Source of the DNA: Steinernema hermaphroditum
Lineage: Eukaryota; Nematoda; Chromadorea; Rhabditida; Steinernematidae
Length of the DNA stretch: 64,000 bases
Direction: 5' to 3'
Assembly: GCA_030435675.1 (NCBI GenBank)
Contig: CM059622.1
Span: 17,112,001 to 17,176,000, forward strand
A program made the position numbers and the translations under genes. This document shows positions 21,922 to 32,544 of this stretch, piece after piece (position 1 is the first letter of the stretch; each line of letters starts with the position of its first letter). Under the pieces are notes generated by a model. It was not told where the DNA came from and searched no databases. It saw nothing but the letters and a program-made list of their open reading frames with translations.

Positions 21922-22982
21922 TCAGAGTTCGGTATCGCGGTACAGTGAATTTCGAGGGAAAACGGCGACTCCGGTGGTCTTGGAGCGATTGGAGGCAGCT
22001 TCGACGGCACTTATGAGAATCGCCTTGAAACCGCCCTTCTCCAGCTCGTGGGTACCGTAAGCTGAGCTGCCACCGGGGCTCTGTACGTTGTCCTTCAACA
22101 CCGCTGGATGCTCGTTGAGGTCGAGGGCCATCTTGGCGGCGCCGAGGAGCGTATGGGCGGCCAACTTTAGGGAAAGGTCTCGTGGGAGGCCCATCTTGAC
22201 GCCGCCGTCGGCGAGGCCCTCGATGGCGCTGAACATCTGAAAGCGAGCCGATTTTGTAGGGTCGAAGAGGAGAAGGCGCTTACGTAGGCGGGACCGGAGC
22301 CACTGAGGCCTGTTACGGGATCGATGTGGGCCTCAGGGACCTCGACAGCGAAGCCTACGGTAGAGAAAAGGTCCTGGACGAGAGTAGAGTCGCCGTCTTG
22401 ACAAGCGGATCCGACGGCGAAGGCCGAAGCGCCGGCGCCCACGACTACAGGTGTGTTAGGCATCACACGCACGACTCGACTCTTGGGAGGAAGGAGCTGA
22501 AGAAGGAGTCTCTGGCAGGCTGCAATAGGGAAGCTCACTGTTTCGATGTTGCGGATGGTGATGCCGAGGGCGATGGAGACGAGCAGCTGATGGTCACGCT
22601 TGAAGACGCGAGCGATTTCCGAGACAATCTTAGATACTTGTGGCGGCTTCACGGCGATGATGACAACATCGCTCTTGCTGACAACCTCCGTGTTGTCGGA
22701 GGTGGTCGCGATGCCTAGGGTCTACAGGAACAGTGTTTAGGACGGTTTCTAGGACGGATAAAGGGGCCAGATTAGAGGCCCTGAAACGAACCCACTTTGC
22801 ATTCATCAAGCAGTTTCTCGTGAATTCGCGGCGAACTGGCGATGATGTTCTCCGCCTTGAAACGCCCTGAAAAGAAAAGCTAACCGCTAGAAATGCGGTA
22901 AGGGCTCCCTGCCAGAGCTTATGAGTCCACGGGAGAGGGCCTGAGCCATGCGGCCGGCCCCGATGAATCCGATCTTGACCAT
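21922..22982 (-). CDS. pycr-1: Pyrroline-5-carboxylate reductase
   Basis: Catalyses the last step of proline synthesis, reducing pyrroline-5-carboxylate with NAD(P)H. 283 residues over exons 22982-22913, 22866-22796, 22721-22539, 22496-22284, 22236-21922. Rossmann motif GFIGAGRMAQAL at the N-terminus; VVRVMPNTPVVVG; the substrate signature DPVTGLSGSGPAY; LADGGVKMGLPRDL; DNVQSPGGSSAYGTHELE near the end. Two splicing oddities: intron 1 needs a GC donor (TCTG|GCAGGG) to keep the frame, since the reading otherwise stops; intron 3 is only 42 bases, a multiple of three and stop-free, so its retention would silently add 14 residues. Starts at MVKIGF, normal for the family. Confidence 0.93.
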
Positions 22983-25449
22983 GACAAGCAAAAATCTAAA
23001 AAAGAGGTGATATTGTTCAACGCGGACTCCCACAATGACCCATGTGATGGTGGTCAACGCGGACCGCGACTGCCTCCGCCGCGAATCAGCCGACGCAGAA
23101 CCCACATCAGTCACTTTCTCTACACCTCCCACGTAAGCGCGATCCTTTGGCCGCCGCGCTGATAACGATAAAAGTCGTTTCCTGGTCTTTGTTTTTGTCA
23201 CACCTTAGAGCGCATCTGATTGATGCTGCCATAAACCGTTAATTGATTCCTTGTTTATGGTAACACCGAATTGAGTGAAAAGAACAAAACTGTGGCTGTG
23301 CGAAGGAAATGACTAGAATTTCCGGAATTACTTTAGCCAACTAAAACAATGACGGTCTTTTCGTTCATTATGTCGGTGATTAAAACGCCCAGAAGCCGTA
23401 GATAACAAGATGTACGACGCCTGGAGGTTCGGCGATTCCCGCGTGACCCGTGAAGCGCACCGCCACCGACCGGTTCGACATCAACGTCACGTCAAGAATG
23501 AAATCTTTGGACGGTTCCTTGTCAGGAGCACTAGTACTGCATTCCTGTTGTTTTGTTCGTTACCTTGTAGTTCAGGTACCCCAGTTCTTGGAACCGTTAG
23601 GTTAGCTATGACTTCTGTAAATAAACATCTCAAAGATGGGGTAAACCAACTTCTGTTTTTTACAAAGATAGGTGTGTTCTACCCTAGAAACTTTTACACA
23701 AGTTTGCGAGTAAATGTTATGGATGACACACTCCCAATTTTAACTTTTAAGTTCAGGAGTACAAATATGGCCTTAAGGGAAGAGGGCGTAGTATTTTTGC
23801 AACAATACCACTGGAGGGTGTGATGTGACCAGGCCAGGGAAGACAGACACAAGTGGTGAACTCAAGCTTTTGGGGATACACATATTAAAACCACATTTAA
23901 GTGGACTCCGGAGGATTATTTATATTCATAATGATTCAATTCTCGGATGAAACTGGCGTTTTTGTGAAAAATAATGCTTTGTGCAAACTGCGCTTTTCCC
24001 TTATGGATTGTCTTCGGAAATTTTGTGGTCTACAGTAGAAATGTAGGCTCTATTAGGGAATAGTAGTGACCAAAATCGCAATGAATTGACAGAACTAAAT
24101 TTAATGGTATTTTTGCTGACAAAACAGAACATCACTGACATCATCATCCATTCCTTGTTTTCTTCGATTTCTTCGCCCTCACGTCCTAGCTTGTGGTCTC
24201 GCGCCTGTCGACCAGTGGTGGGCGATCCTAAGGATCTCCGGAATCGCCAGTCTTGACTTTTTGGAAAATGGACCCTTCTCTTACTGAATGTCTGCTGATT
24301 TCATGCACAGCGGGCACAGCCTGTCCTAGCTGTCCTACAGGAGAAACTTCATCGCACAGAGTTTCGTCACTGCGTCCTTGATTGCAGTGGTTAACGGCAA
24401 AAGGACATTTTGCCAGTGAAATTTGGCTCTATCAGTAAAAACACAGTTTTGTCTATATAAATTTACTTTTGTCATTTTTGTGCGATTTTGGTCACTATTC
24501 CATAAGTAACAAGCAGAGTTGTCCGGGTACCCGGTGCCTGCACTTTTCTGTTTTACCCGAATTTTCGGGTAACCGGACTTTCGGATAGTGTCTCTTTTTT
24601 GTTTTGCATCCATTTTCGTACGGCTTAAGTCTGAGATCGAATACGTTATGCGTTTGTTTGGCTGATCGATTAGGTTCCAAAACTGTCCGATGCCCATCCT
24701 GCATATTTTCTGTTTTTTCTGAACCATTTCATGTCCATGGTTCGCGATTTGCCACAATAAACTGGGAGTGAGAACCTACAGGGAAGCGCTTCCCATTCAC
24801 TTCCCAGTGTGTAAGAGTGGGATCCAGTGCCCTTGTCTGCAGTAGTTAACGGCAAATGAACATTTTATCTGTGAAATTTGGTTCTGAACTTATGAAAGTT
24901 TGTGTGCCCCTATTTTGAGGTCCTTTTAAAAGGAATAAATTTTTGGAAAGATAAAAATTTGCGTTTGTTCACTTCATACTCAATATAAACACTCACATTT
25001 TTATACAATCTCGGCTCAAAGATATCGACGTCAATGGGGAAGGTTTAACTACCTGAAAATCAAAATATAGACGATACATGTATATTACACATATCATTCG
25101 ACAATAAAACGCCAAAACACGGAAATATCGCGAGAGGTCGCGTCGGCCAGCATCGATCGGACAGCCGTTGCTGCCACGTCTGTGTTTCTTGAATTTGCAA
25201 CAGAAATCCGAGAATATAGAATAAAGGCGCAAGAGCTTAAAGCAAGTTGGCCTGGAGGAGGAAGCAGATCAGCCGGGTGGTCCCGCCTCGAACACCCTGA
25301 GGGCAGCAAACTGTTCTCTGCAAAAGAGCACATGGAAAGCGCCAGACATGTGTCTGTCGTCATTCGCTTCGGCGCTTATTCTGCGCGCTCTGCTCAGCCG
25401 TGATCAGTCGTATTTCCTCCCACTACTGATTTTCACTTGATCGTTGCAG
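22983..25449. other. Long intergenic region with dispersed repeats
   Basis: About 2.5 kb without a supported gene. A segment of about 55 bases at 24378-24432 (GTTAACGGCAAAAGGACATT...) recurs in direct orientation at about 24834-24890 with several changes. The rest is A/T-rich at 21-22 kb style density with short overlapping open frames only. It separates PYCR from the second peroxiredoxin. Confidence 0.4.
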
Positions 25450-26253
25450 ATGTTCCACCTCAACAAGATTCTGAACCGCCAGGCGTTCAACCTCTGCAGT
25501 TCGGCTTACCGTAGAATGGTAAGATTTCGTTTTGCCTTTCTTGTTTTTTATCCTCTGCATCATAGGTGAGCACCGCTCCGAAGGCGTTCATCGGGCAGCC
25601 GGCACCCGAATTCACTACCAAAGCTGTTGTTGACGGTGATTTCCACAGCGTTTCCCTCAGTGACTACAAGGGAAAATATGTTGTGCTTTTCTTTTATCCA
25701 TTGGATTTGTATGTTGACTGTTTAATCGATGTTTCGTGTGAACTTTGTTATTTTAGTACTTTCGTTTGTCCCACCGAAATAATTGCGTTCTCTGACCGCC
25801 ACGAAGAATTCAAAAAGCTTGGTGTCCAGCTTCTTGCGTGTTCCACCGATTCTCACTTTTCGCATCTTGCATGGATTGAGCAACCACGCAAGGAGGGTGG
25901 CCTGGGACCCATGAACATTCCTGTGCTCGCTGATACCAGCCATAAGATTAGCAGTGACTATGGAGTGCTTCTGGAGGGCGAAGGCATTGCCTACCGGTAC
26001 AGGATGGACCTCAAACCGACACTTATGTTTTTTTTTCAGTGGCCTCTTCATCATCGACCCTAAGGGAATCGTCCGGCAAATCACTATCAACGATCTCCCA
26101 GTCGGACGCTCCGTCGATGAGACGCTTCGCCTCGTGCAGGCTTTCCAGTTCACTGACAAGCACGGAGAAGTGTGTCCCGCTGGATGGGAGCCTGGCCAGG
26201 ATACCATCAAACCCGGTATCAAGGAGAGCAAAGAATATTTCAGCAAGCATTAA
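25450..26253 (+). CDS. prdx-3: 2-Cys peroxiredoxin with N-terminal presequence (probably mitochondrial)
   Basis: 221 residues. Exons 25450-25518, 25566-25708, 25757-25996, 26040-26253. The separate first exon encodes a 23-residue Arg/Asn/Ser-rich leader ([20 protein letters not shown]) suited to mitochondrial import, joined to a mature part [15 protein letters not shown] that aligns with the cytosolic paralogue. Peroxidatic Cys in DFTFVCPTE, resolving Cys in [12 protein letters not shown] loop and C-terminal YF all present. The ATG follows TTGCAG with no gap, a likely trans-splice acceptor. Shared intron positions with the gene at 20114-20823 indicate duplication followed by gain of a targeting exon. 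Confidence 0.94.
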
Positions 26254-26305
26254 TGCCCTGTACTAGCGATATGCCTAATAAATTTATGCAACTTTCTCTA
26301 TGTTA

Positions 26306-26345
26306 GGTTCTATGTGAGATGGCTTGTTTCACTTCGAAAAGAAAC
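26306..26345 (+). repeat. Stray copy of exon 1/intron 1 border of the gene at 27487
   Basis: TTCTATGTGAGATGGCTTGT and the following TTCACTTCGAAAAG match 27523-27560 in the same orientation with few changes. It covers the last codons of that gene's first exon and the start of its first intron, about 55 bases after the peroxiredoxin stop codon. Confidence 0.6.
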
Positions 26346-26595
26346 GATTTATTAGATCTCGATAAATTAGCCAAACAAATTCAAAATTCGGAAGGGTTCA
26401 GAAACTCTAGAAGCTCATATGCGCAGTTCCAGTTCAAATCGTAACAGAAATATTCTGATTGCTAGCAACGTGAGAAGCCAATCACACCCGCTGGAACACC
26501 CATTCCCACAGAGGAAACATGCAAGCATTAACAACAACAAGTACACAGTGAACCTCAAAGACAGTTTTACTGAAACATAACAACATCGCAAACAG

Positions 26596-26760
26596 TTATC
26601 GGGCATCGAAGACCATCAAATTTCGGCAGCGTTTCTTGTACAGCACTCTGTGTCCGCATTCGCGACAGCGGACGGCATCCTTCGGCTTGAGCGGATTCTC
26701 GGCGTGACATTCGGCACAGATGTAGGCCGTGACTGATGACTTTTCTCCGGGTTCATTCAT
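26596..26760 (-). CDS. rpb-12: RNA polymerase I/II/III common subunit RPB12 (POLR2K, RPABC4)
   Basis: 54-residue zinc-ribbon subunit shared by all three nuclear RNA polymerases. The zinc ligands are in [16 protein letters not shown] and RCRECGH (CxxC...CxxC), followed by the family C-terminus [14 protein letters not shown], which ends exactly as in other eukaryotes. Single exon; the start MNEPGEK is chosen because CTTTTTCAG lies just before it (probable acceptor) and it matches the family length. Confidence 0.96.
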   Translation of the reverse strand: MNEPGEKSSVTAYICAECHAENPLKPKDAVRCRECGHRVLYKKRCRNLMVFDAR

Positions 26761-27486
26761 TCTGAAAAAGACAGACAAATTAAATAAAAGACGAACAACA
26801 CTCCGGCCTCATGCACAGTACGCAGCGCACGACGTTTGAAAAATTAATGAACCTTCAACAGAGCTGTGAGATTATGAAGTCCGCAAGCACTCACAGACGG
26901 TTCCAAATCGCAATTTGAGCGAAATATCGGTGAAGAACGCAACAGCTTAAAGTGCGCGAACCCAAGTGCCCCGACTTCACGGCTACCCCCAGGAGGAAAG
27001 CTTCTGGAAATACCAACCACCCTCACGAGCAGTCATTTTGTATTGATTTTCCGAAAATTTTCAGTACCTCACTTCGACCTGACTCAAACGTGACCAAGCA
27101 TTGGGTCAAGCGACACCACTAAGCACGAGATCTTCGAACTGATCCACTAAAAATACAGTACTCCTTTCCAGCTAAATGACCTGTCATGAGTAGTGACGAC
27201 AACACCTCTACAGAGCGGAAGACACCGACCGCGACGGGGAAAACGAAAGGACAAAAAGAGGGAAAAGAACTCCTGAAGTTCACGAATTGTCGGCAACTCG
27301 CTTTGAGAGTCAGAACGTCAAGGTGTCTATTTTAAATTACGGTGGAGCGGGAGCGCTCGCCCATTTTTTTCGCAACTGCGATCATTTCTGCAAAATCTCT
27401 CTTGAGTATCTCACTGTTTTATGCATTCTATGTGTTGGCTAGCGTCAGTTTACCTCGTTAAGCCATAATTGTTCGCATTTCAGAAG

Positions 27487-28206
27487 ATGCTCTTAAGCCT
27501 CACCGACCTTCTCAATCGACAGCTGTATTCTATGCGAGATGGTTTGTTTCATTTCGAAAAGTGCACTAATGTCTTAGTTGATTATTTAGGCACAGGACTG
27601 ATGCCAGCGGAAACTTTGGATATTCGTCACTTTGCCTTGACTGGCGAGGTTCGCCACATTGCCAGTATTCCCAGTTCTCCAGAAAGTTTGTGAAGTGTGC
27701 CTGAATGTAGCATTTAGAAATGACTTGTTTAGGTGCCACCGCTTCGACTGCGGCATCGGAGATGCTGGATATTCGGCACTTCGCCCTGACTGGAGAGGTT
27801 CGTCACATCAGCAACGCCCCCAGTGCGAGTGGAGTCCGCAGCCGCAAGAACCGCCCTGCCAACCACCGTCCTCGTTCTACCACTTTCCCAGCTCCCATGG
27901 TAACAAATGTGACTGCTCCTCCTCTTGCCAAGATTGTAAGACACTTTAAATCGTCTGTACTCGTACTGACTGCCTTCTTTGCAGATCGCTACAAGCGAAA
28001 TCGATCCTGACACCAAGGGCGCTGCGGTCATCGTGCGTCGAACCCGTGACGGCTACCTGGACACGCGCATCACCTACTCCCGTGACTATTTGGCCCATGC
28101 TGCCCAAGGACCGTACGCTCTGGTGCCACCAGCCAACCTGTCGACCATAGTCAAGGACATGAACGAGATCGTGGCCCCCTTCCCGAAGCGTTACGTGGTT
28201 GACTGA
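27487..28206 (+). CDS. Hypothetical protein with a duplicated exon motif
   Basis: 191 residues, exons 27487-27541, 27590-27685, 27733-27935, 27985-28206, phases consistent. Exons 2 and 3 each carry nearly the same 15-residue block, LDIRHFALTGEVRHI, followed by different Ser/Pro-rich linkers, so one exon is a tandem duplicate of the other. The C-terminal half (TKGAAVIVRRTRDGYLDTRI, then APFPKRYVVD at the end) is conserved-looking but I do not recognise it. No signal peptide or membrane segment. GCATTTCAG stands just before the start. PUS1 starts about 180 bases downstream on the same strand, so the two may be co-transcribed. Confidence 0.7.
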
Positions 28207-28387
28207 AATTGTGCGAAGCTGCTGTTATCGTGAAATCTGTTATAATTGTATTTTCTTGAAGCTGCTTGTATTAGATGTTAACGTATTGTCTCGTAACGCT
28301 TTGCCTGATATTTTGTTCCCTATGTACGACGCGTGTAAATTTCTGAATGGGGATAGTCCGTCCATCTCGTTCGCATCGTAGTTTCGC

Positions 28388-30196
28388 ATGTTTAGAAACG
28401 TTGTTTCTCGCCTCAGAAGCCTCCTCGCGATGACCAAGGTTACCCCCGAAACTGCTTCGTCGTCGGCTGACGCCGCGCTGCACAAAGTCGCCGATGGGCG
28501 CGTGGAGAAGCCTGGAACATCGGCTGCCGATCAGCACATCGACAATGCGAGGAAGGAAAAGCGAGGAAAATGGGTCCGATATGCGATGATGCTAGCTTAC
28601 CAGGGGAAGAATTATTACGGCATGCAGGTAAGATTCGGAGTTTTGGTCTATAGATCAAGAAGTCTAGACAAACTGGACAAACTCGAAATTTGCTGAGGGT
28701 GGTTTGCAGATGTTGGTTTAGTCAGGAGCTTTGTGTCAAAAGTGCGCAGTTTGTGTGAAATGTCAAACCAGGTCATGATCTAGATATTGTAGAAATTTCG
28801 ATTACATGTCTGATTATGATTGGGCGATGATGAGTTATAGTACTTTTATTTCTAGGTTCAAAAGGGCGACACTCCAGCCATCGAAAATATCTTGCTGCGA
28901 TGCATGCACGATCTCGGTTACATCACCTCCGAGGAAGCGGAAACGCCGTACAAATTCTACTTCCAGCGAGCAGCGCGCACTGATCGAGCTGTATCAGCTG
29001 TCCGTCAGGTAACACTCGCAAAATTCTGCAATTCCAATTCATAAATTGATCACAGGTGTGCTCAATGATGTTGCCGACAAACAAGGAATTCAAGGATCAG
29101 GGTGCAGACAAGCTGAACGAGCTGCTTCCAGCCGACATCCGAGTGATGGGCATTCGACGCGCCACAAAGACCTTCAATGCGCAGAAGGATTGCGATAGTC
29201 GTTCCTACTCGTACACGCTCCCTTCGTTCGCTTTTGCGAACTTGACTGAGTTGACGAAATCCGATTATCGCATTACACCGGAAACAATCGCTGAGGTCGA
29301 CTCTGTCCTGAACACTTTCGTTGGAACACACAATTTCTTCAACTACACTTCTAGGAGGTTTGTTTGCCTTTAATCCCCTTGAAGAAGTTGCTCCTGATCA
29401 CCGTCGAATACACTCTATGACCATAGTCACGATTCAGGGAATTCGGCGACGCTAGCTGCAAACGTTTCATCATATCATTCAAGTGCGACAAGCCCTTCAC
29501 TTATCGCGATAGCTTCTCTGGTCGAGAGTATGAGTTCATCACGATTAATATTCGAGGCCAAAGCTTCATGCTCCACCAAATCCGCAAAATGATCGGTAAG
29601 CACTGAATAGTTTTGCCGTTGATTTATTTATATGGAGTGTTTCAGGGATGACTATCGCCATCACTCGCGGATATGCTTACAAAAGTGATATTCAGCGATC
29701 TTTCGATGGACAAAGGGTGTGTCGTGTGTGAGAAGGATTGCAGTGTGTCCGTTTCAGATGGATGTTCCCAAAGCTCCTGGACTTGGGCTGCTCCTGGAGC
29801 AAGTGCACTACGAGCGGTATGACAAAAGATGGTCGAAGAGCCACGAAACGCTAAACGACTGGGGTGAAGAGGCTGAAGCAAAAATAAAAAAGCTGAAGGA
29901 GGACCTCATTGTGAAGGAGATTTTGGACACAGAAATCGCACAGAGCTCGTAAGCGGCAGTCGTTTGGAACACCGAAATTATGAGTACGTTTTAGGATGAT
30001 GGAATGGCTTGGCTCCCTTCTTCATCACAACTTCATCGTCGATCCGTTTTCCGAGGAAAAGGCACCAACATCTGCCATAGCGATGGCGAAACATTCGGCT
30101 AAAGTTGCTGCCGAAGCTCTAGAAAGTGAAGCGAAAGAAGAAAAAGAAGAGGTTGTCGAGGTAACCGAGAAGGAGAAGGTTGCTGCGCAGGCCTAG
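28388..30196 (+). CDS. pus-1: tRNA pseudouridine synthase 1 (TruA/PUS1 family)
   Basis: Converts uridines to pseudouridine in tRNAs, in nucleus and mitochondria. About 440 residues in seven or more exons. Motifs: VRYAMMLAYQGKNYYGMQ at the start of the domain, catalytic Asp in ARTDRAVSA, SRSYSYTLPSFAF, TFVGTHNFFNYTSR, INIRGQSFMLHQIRKMIG, and APGLGLLLEQVHYERYD, all diagnostic of eukaryotic PUS1. The first 45 residues are poorly conserved and may be a targeting peptide; a second ATG 14 codons on could give a nuclear form. The C-terminus is acidic and lysine-rich (EAKEEKEEVVEVTEKEK). Its 5' coding stretch (28410-28520) is similar to the minus-strand gene at 30417-31158. Confidence 0.93.
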
Positions 30197-30416
30197 TGGG
30201 TCAGATGTTGTTACGATTCGGTTGTTGCTTTGTTATGTTTTCAGAGAAATGAAGTTGTTGTGCCTGAGCGGGTCTCTTCGCATACACTTTACCGTGACGC
30301 ACAATGCGAACCAGAACATACACAAAGACAGCTAGAAAAAAGTATTCATTAAATGGTTAGAACTTTGGATATCGCGCATGTGTACACGTAGAAGACATAA
30401 TATTAACATGCCAAGG

Positions 30417-31158
30417 TCACTTCTTCGGCGTGGCCGAATTGCCCCACATCGTGATGATGTCGCCAACGGGGTCCGGTATCTTGCGAGTGCAACTTCGTCT
30501 CCGTTTGGTTGCTGTAGGGGGAGGAGTGGGCGACCTCTTTCTGTCCCGAACAAACTTCTTCGGCGTTTCGTGTGACGAATTGTACAGCCTCACTAGCCCA
30601 GCGCCGCTACATCCGGCATGTTCTCGCATCTGTTTAACGTGGTCAGCAATCTTCGGAGCTTGTGGAGATGGTACACCAACGATGACTGAAAAGGCATCAT
30701 CAAAATAAGCATGAAATAGTAGTTCAGCCACCCATATTGTCAGTCAGAAGACGTTGGAAGACCGTCGAATCGAGCCTTTCTTGCTCGATTTCAGCGGCCA
30801 TCTGCGATTCGCTTCCGTCGGAGTCGGGCACATATCGTGGAAGCGGAGTGTATCTTCTCGGGTCGCGCACCTTACGTTCTCTACGTCCGGATCTGTCCTT
30901 CGAAGTTTTCGGCTTCTCGTTGTGCCCATCGACGTCAGCCGACGGCGAAATAGTTTCGGGAGTGGCTTCAGCCATCGCCACGAGGGTTCCCTAAAAGAAC
31001 ACAACTAGAGTAAATGAGAAACAGAAATACAGAACGCGCATAACCTCCAGTTGAAGGTTGAGGAGTTCCCTCTCCTTGGATCTGCGCGCTTCCTTGGAGT
31101 CTTTCTTGGAATCCTTCTCCTTCGATTTTTTTTCCTGGCGCGTTAAACTTTTGTCCTA
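30417..31158 (-). CDS. Basic nuclear-type hypothetical protein
   Basis: At least three exons, about 31158-31046, 31004-30734, 30687-30417. Exon 1 is highly charged (KKSKEKDSKKDSKEARRSK), exon 2 contains ATPETISPSADV and DPRRYTPLPRYVPDSDGSE, exon 3 ends with a nuclear-localisation-like RDRKRSPTPPPTATKRRR then PDPVGDIITMWG. The first ATG inside the frame is in exon 2 (30981); the charged exon 1 needs a start further upstream that I could not place. The block around ATPETISPSADV matches the N-terminus of PUS1 (TPETASSSADA) at DNA level. Function unknown. Confidence 0.5.
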
Positions 31159-31319
31159 ATGTCCAACGACGCGGCTACCGTGCTTTTTTGTTTGTTGGTG
31201 ACTATCAGGCTTCGCGTCAGGAACCGATTAACGTACAATTGAATGTCATGGACTTTGACGCATCTTTATCTGTTCATCTTTGTGCTTACAACATATACAA
31301 ACAAAGCCGAAACGACAAA

Positions 31320-31565
31320 CTAGAGGATAAGCTTCGCAACCGACGAGGCATCAAAGTCCTCCTTTTCCTTCTCCACTTCCAAATTCGGGTTCTCCATTGC
31401 CAGATTCTCTTTCAGATGCGACTGCTTCTCGTTCTTGACACAGTGCTGGAGAAGCGTGCACTTGATAGGACACTTCTCGAGCAGAGGATTGAGGGGACAC
31501 TTCTCCAAAATCGGCTTCAGAGGCTCGCAGACGGTCGAGCGAATAATCTCACAGCAAGGCAACAT
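31320..31565 (-). CDS. Small Cys-rich protein with TATA promoter
   Basis: Single-exon, 81 residues. Begins MLPCCEIIRSTVCEPLKPIL and has seven cysteines in the first 42 residues with an internal repeat LEKCPLNPLLEKCPIKC; the rest is acidic/lysine-rich. No signal peptide, so a cytosolic metal-binding or redox role is possible, but nothing is recognised. A clear upstream promoter (31605-31680) supports it being a real, probably inducible gene. Confidence 0.55.
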   Translation of the reverse strand: MLPCCEIIRSTVCEPLKPILEKCPLNPLLEKCPIKCTLLQHCVKNEKQSHLKENLAMENPNLEVEKEKEDFDASSVAKLIL

Positions 31566-31604
31566 ATTGTCAGGCGAAGACGGGCTGATGTGTGTGGGGG
31601 CGAA

Positions 31605-31680
31605 CGGGATTTATATAGGCTGCGCACGCTAGGGAACCGTTTGTGAAAGAACCCGTTCATGACGTGATATATCCGCTGAG
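31605..31680 (-). promoter_or_regulatory. TATA box with AP-1/CRE-like sites
   Basis: On the minus strand GCCTATATAA (31611-31620) stands about 46-55 bases before the ATG at 31565, room for a short 5' leader. Further upstream are TGACTCAGC-type (plus strand GCTGAGTCAGC, about 31676) and TGACGTGAT (about 31660), matching AP-1/Maf and CRE-like sites. Stress-inducible expression is an inference. Confidence 0.55.
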
Positions 31681-31718
31681 TCAGCAACCGAACGGGATTT
31701 TATTGAACCACAAATTAA

Positions 31719-32473
31719 TTACAACTCGGTATCCAGTTCGGTGGCCGTTTTGAGCGCTTCGTACGTCCTGAGGAGTTCAGCAATCTCCGCGATGAGCGCT
31801 CGGTTCTTATGAACCAGGCGCTTCGCCGCCGAGACGTCCTCCTTCTGTGGGTGCTCGGCCAGAAGGTCCTCGATGCAGAGGACATAGGCTTTTGAGGTTG
31901 AGTTCTTCTCGACGAGACGGTCCCACACTTTTCTGAAAGAAACTAGTTGCAGAAAAGAAGTGAATAGATTCCCACTTACTTCATCTGCTTCTCGATGTCT
32001 TCTTCGGCATCGTCGACGTAAGCCGGCTCCGGGACACGACGCTCGCAGCTTCTCAACTCATCACGTCTGAAGCTTCGAGAAAGCTCGGTGGGACTGATGT
32101 CAAGGATCATTGGTGTTTGGGGGTTCCTCTCAGCCGTGTTAGGCGCGGTTAGGAATGGTCGTAGATAGGGAGTGCACGACTGAAATGGAGACATATTACC
32201 AAGGAGAACTTTAAGAAGAAGACATACCGTATTGGAAAGGATAGACATGTCGAAGGGAGTGTTCGGCGGTGGAACGTATGGATCGTCCAGTATTGGAGTC
32301 GACGACCGAGGGGGAGTATCTTCTGAAAACAAGCACCTGATGTTCACCAGAAGGAGTATAGCACTGAACTCACCGAAAAGACGGCGTCGTACATGACGGG
32401 TACTACTTCTGAAGAACAGAGCCATTACATTACTCTCCTTGGGCTCACCTTTCCGCTCGCGGAGTGGCTCCAT
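31719..32473 (-). CDS. Hypothetical phosphoprotein-like, coiled C-terminus
   Basis: About four exons joined in frame: start MEPLRERKGEPKESN at 32473, through RHVRRRLF|EDTPPRSSTPILDD, PPPNTPFDMSILSNT, SCTPYLRPFLTAPN, DISPTELSRSFRRDEL, AEEDIEKQMK, then VWDRLVEKNSTSKAYVL and a helical C-terminus ending TATELDTEL. About 200 residues. The middle has several S/T-P sites and an RRRLF cyclin-docking-like motif, suggesting CDK regulation (inference). The C-terminal 70 residues are predicted helical/coiled. No recognised family. Confidence 0.55.
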
Positions 32474-32544
32474 AATCGGAGCTCCAACTACGCGGCTCCG
32501 GATCCATTTCAACCGATTCACAAGGCAGCAAAAACAAAATGATT

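Noticed and set aside
22497..22538. 14-residue lineage-specific insertion in PYCR
   Set aside because: The segment has perfect donor and acceptor signals, and removing it restores the family sequence, so an intron is the better explanation.
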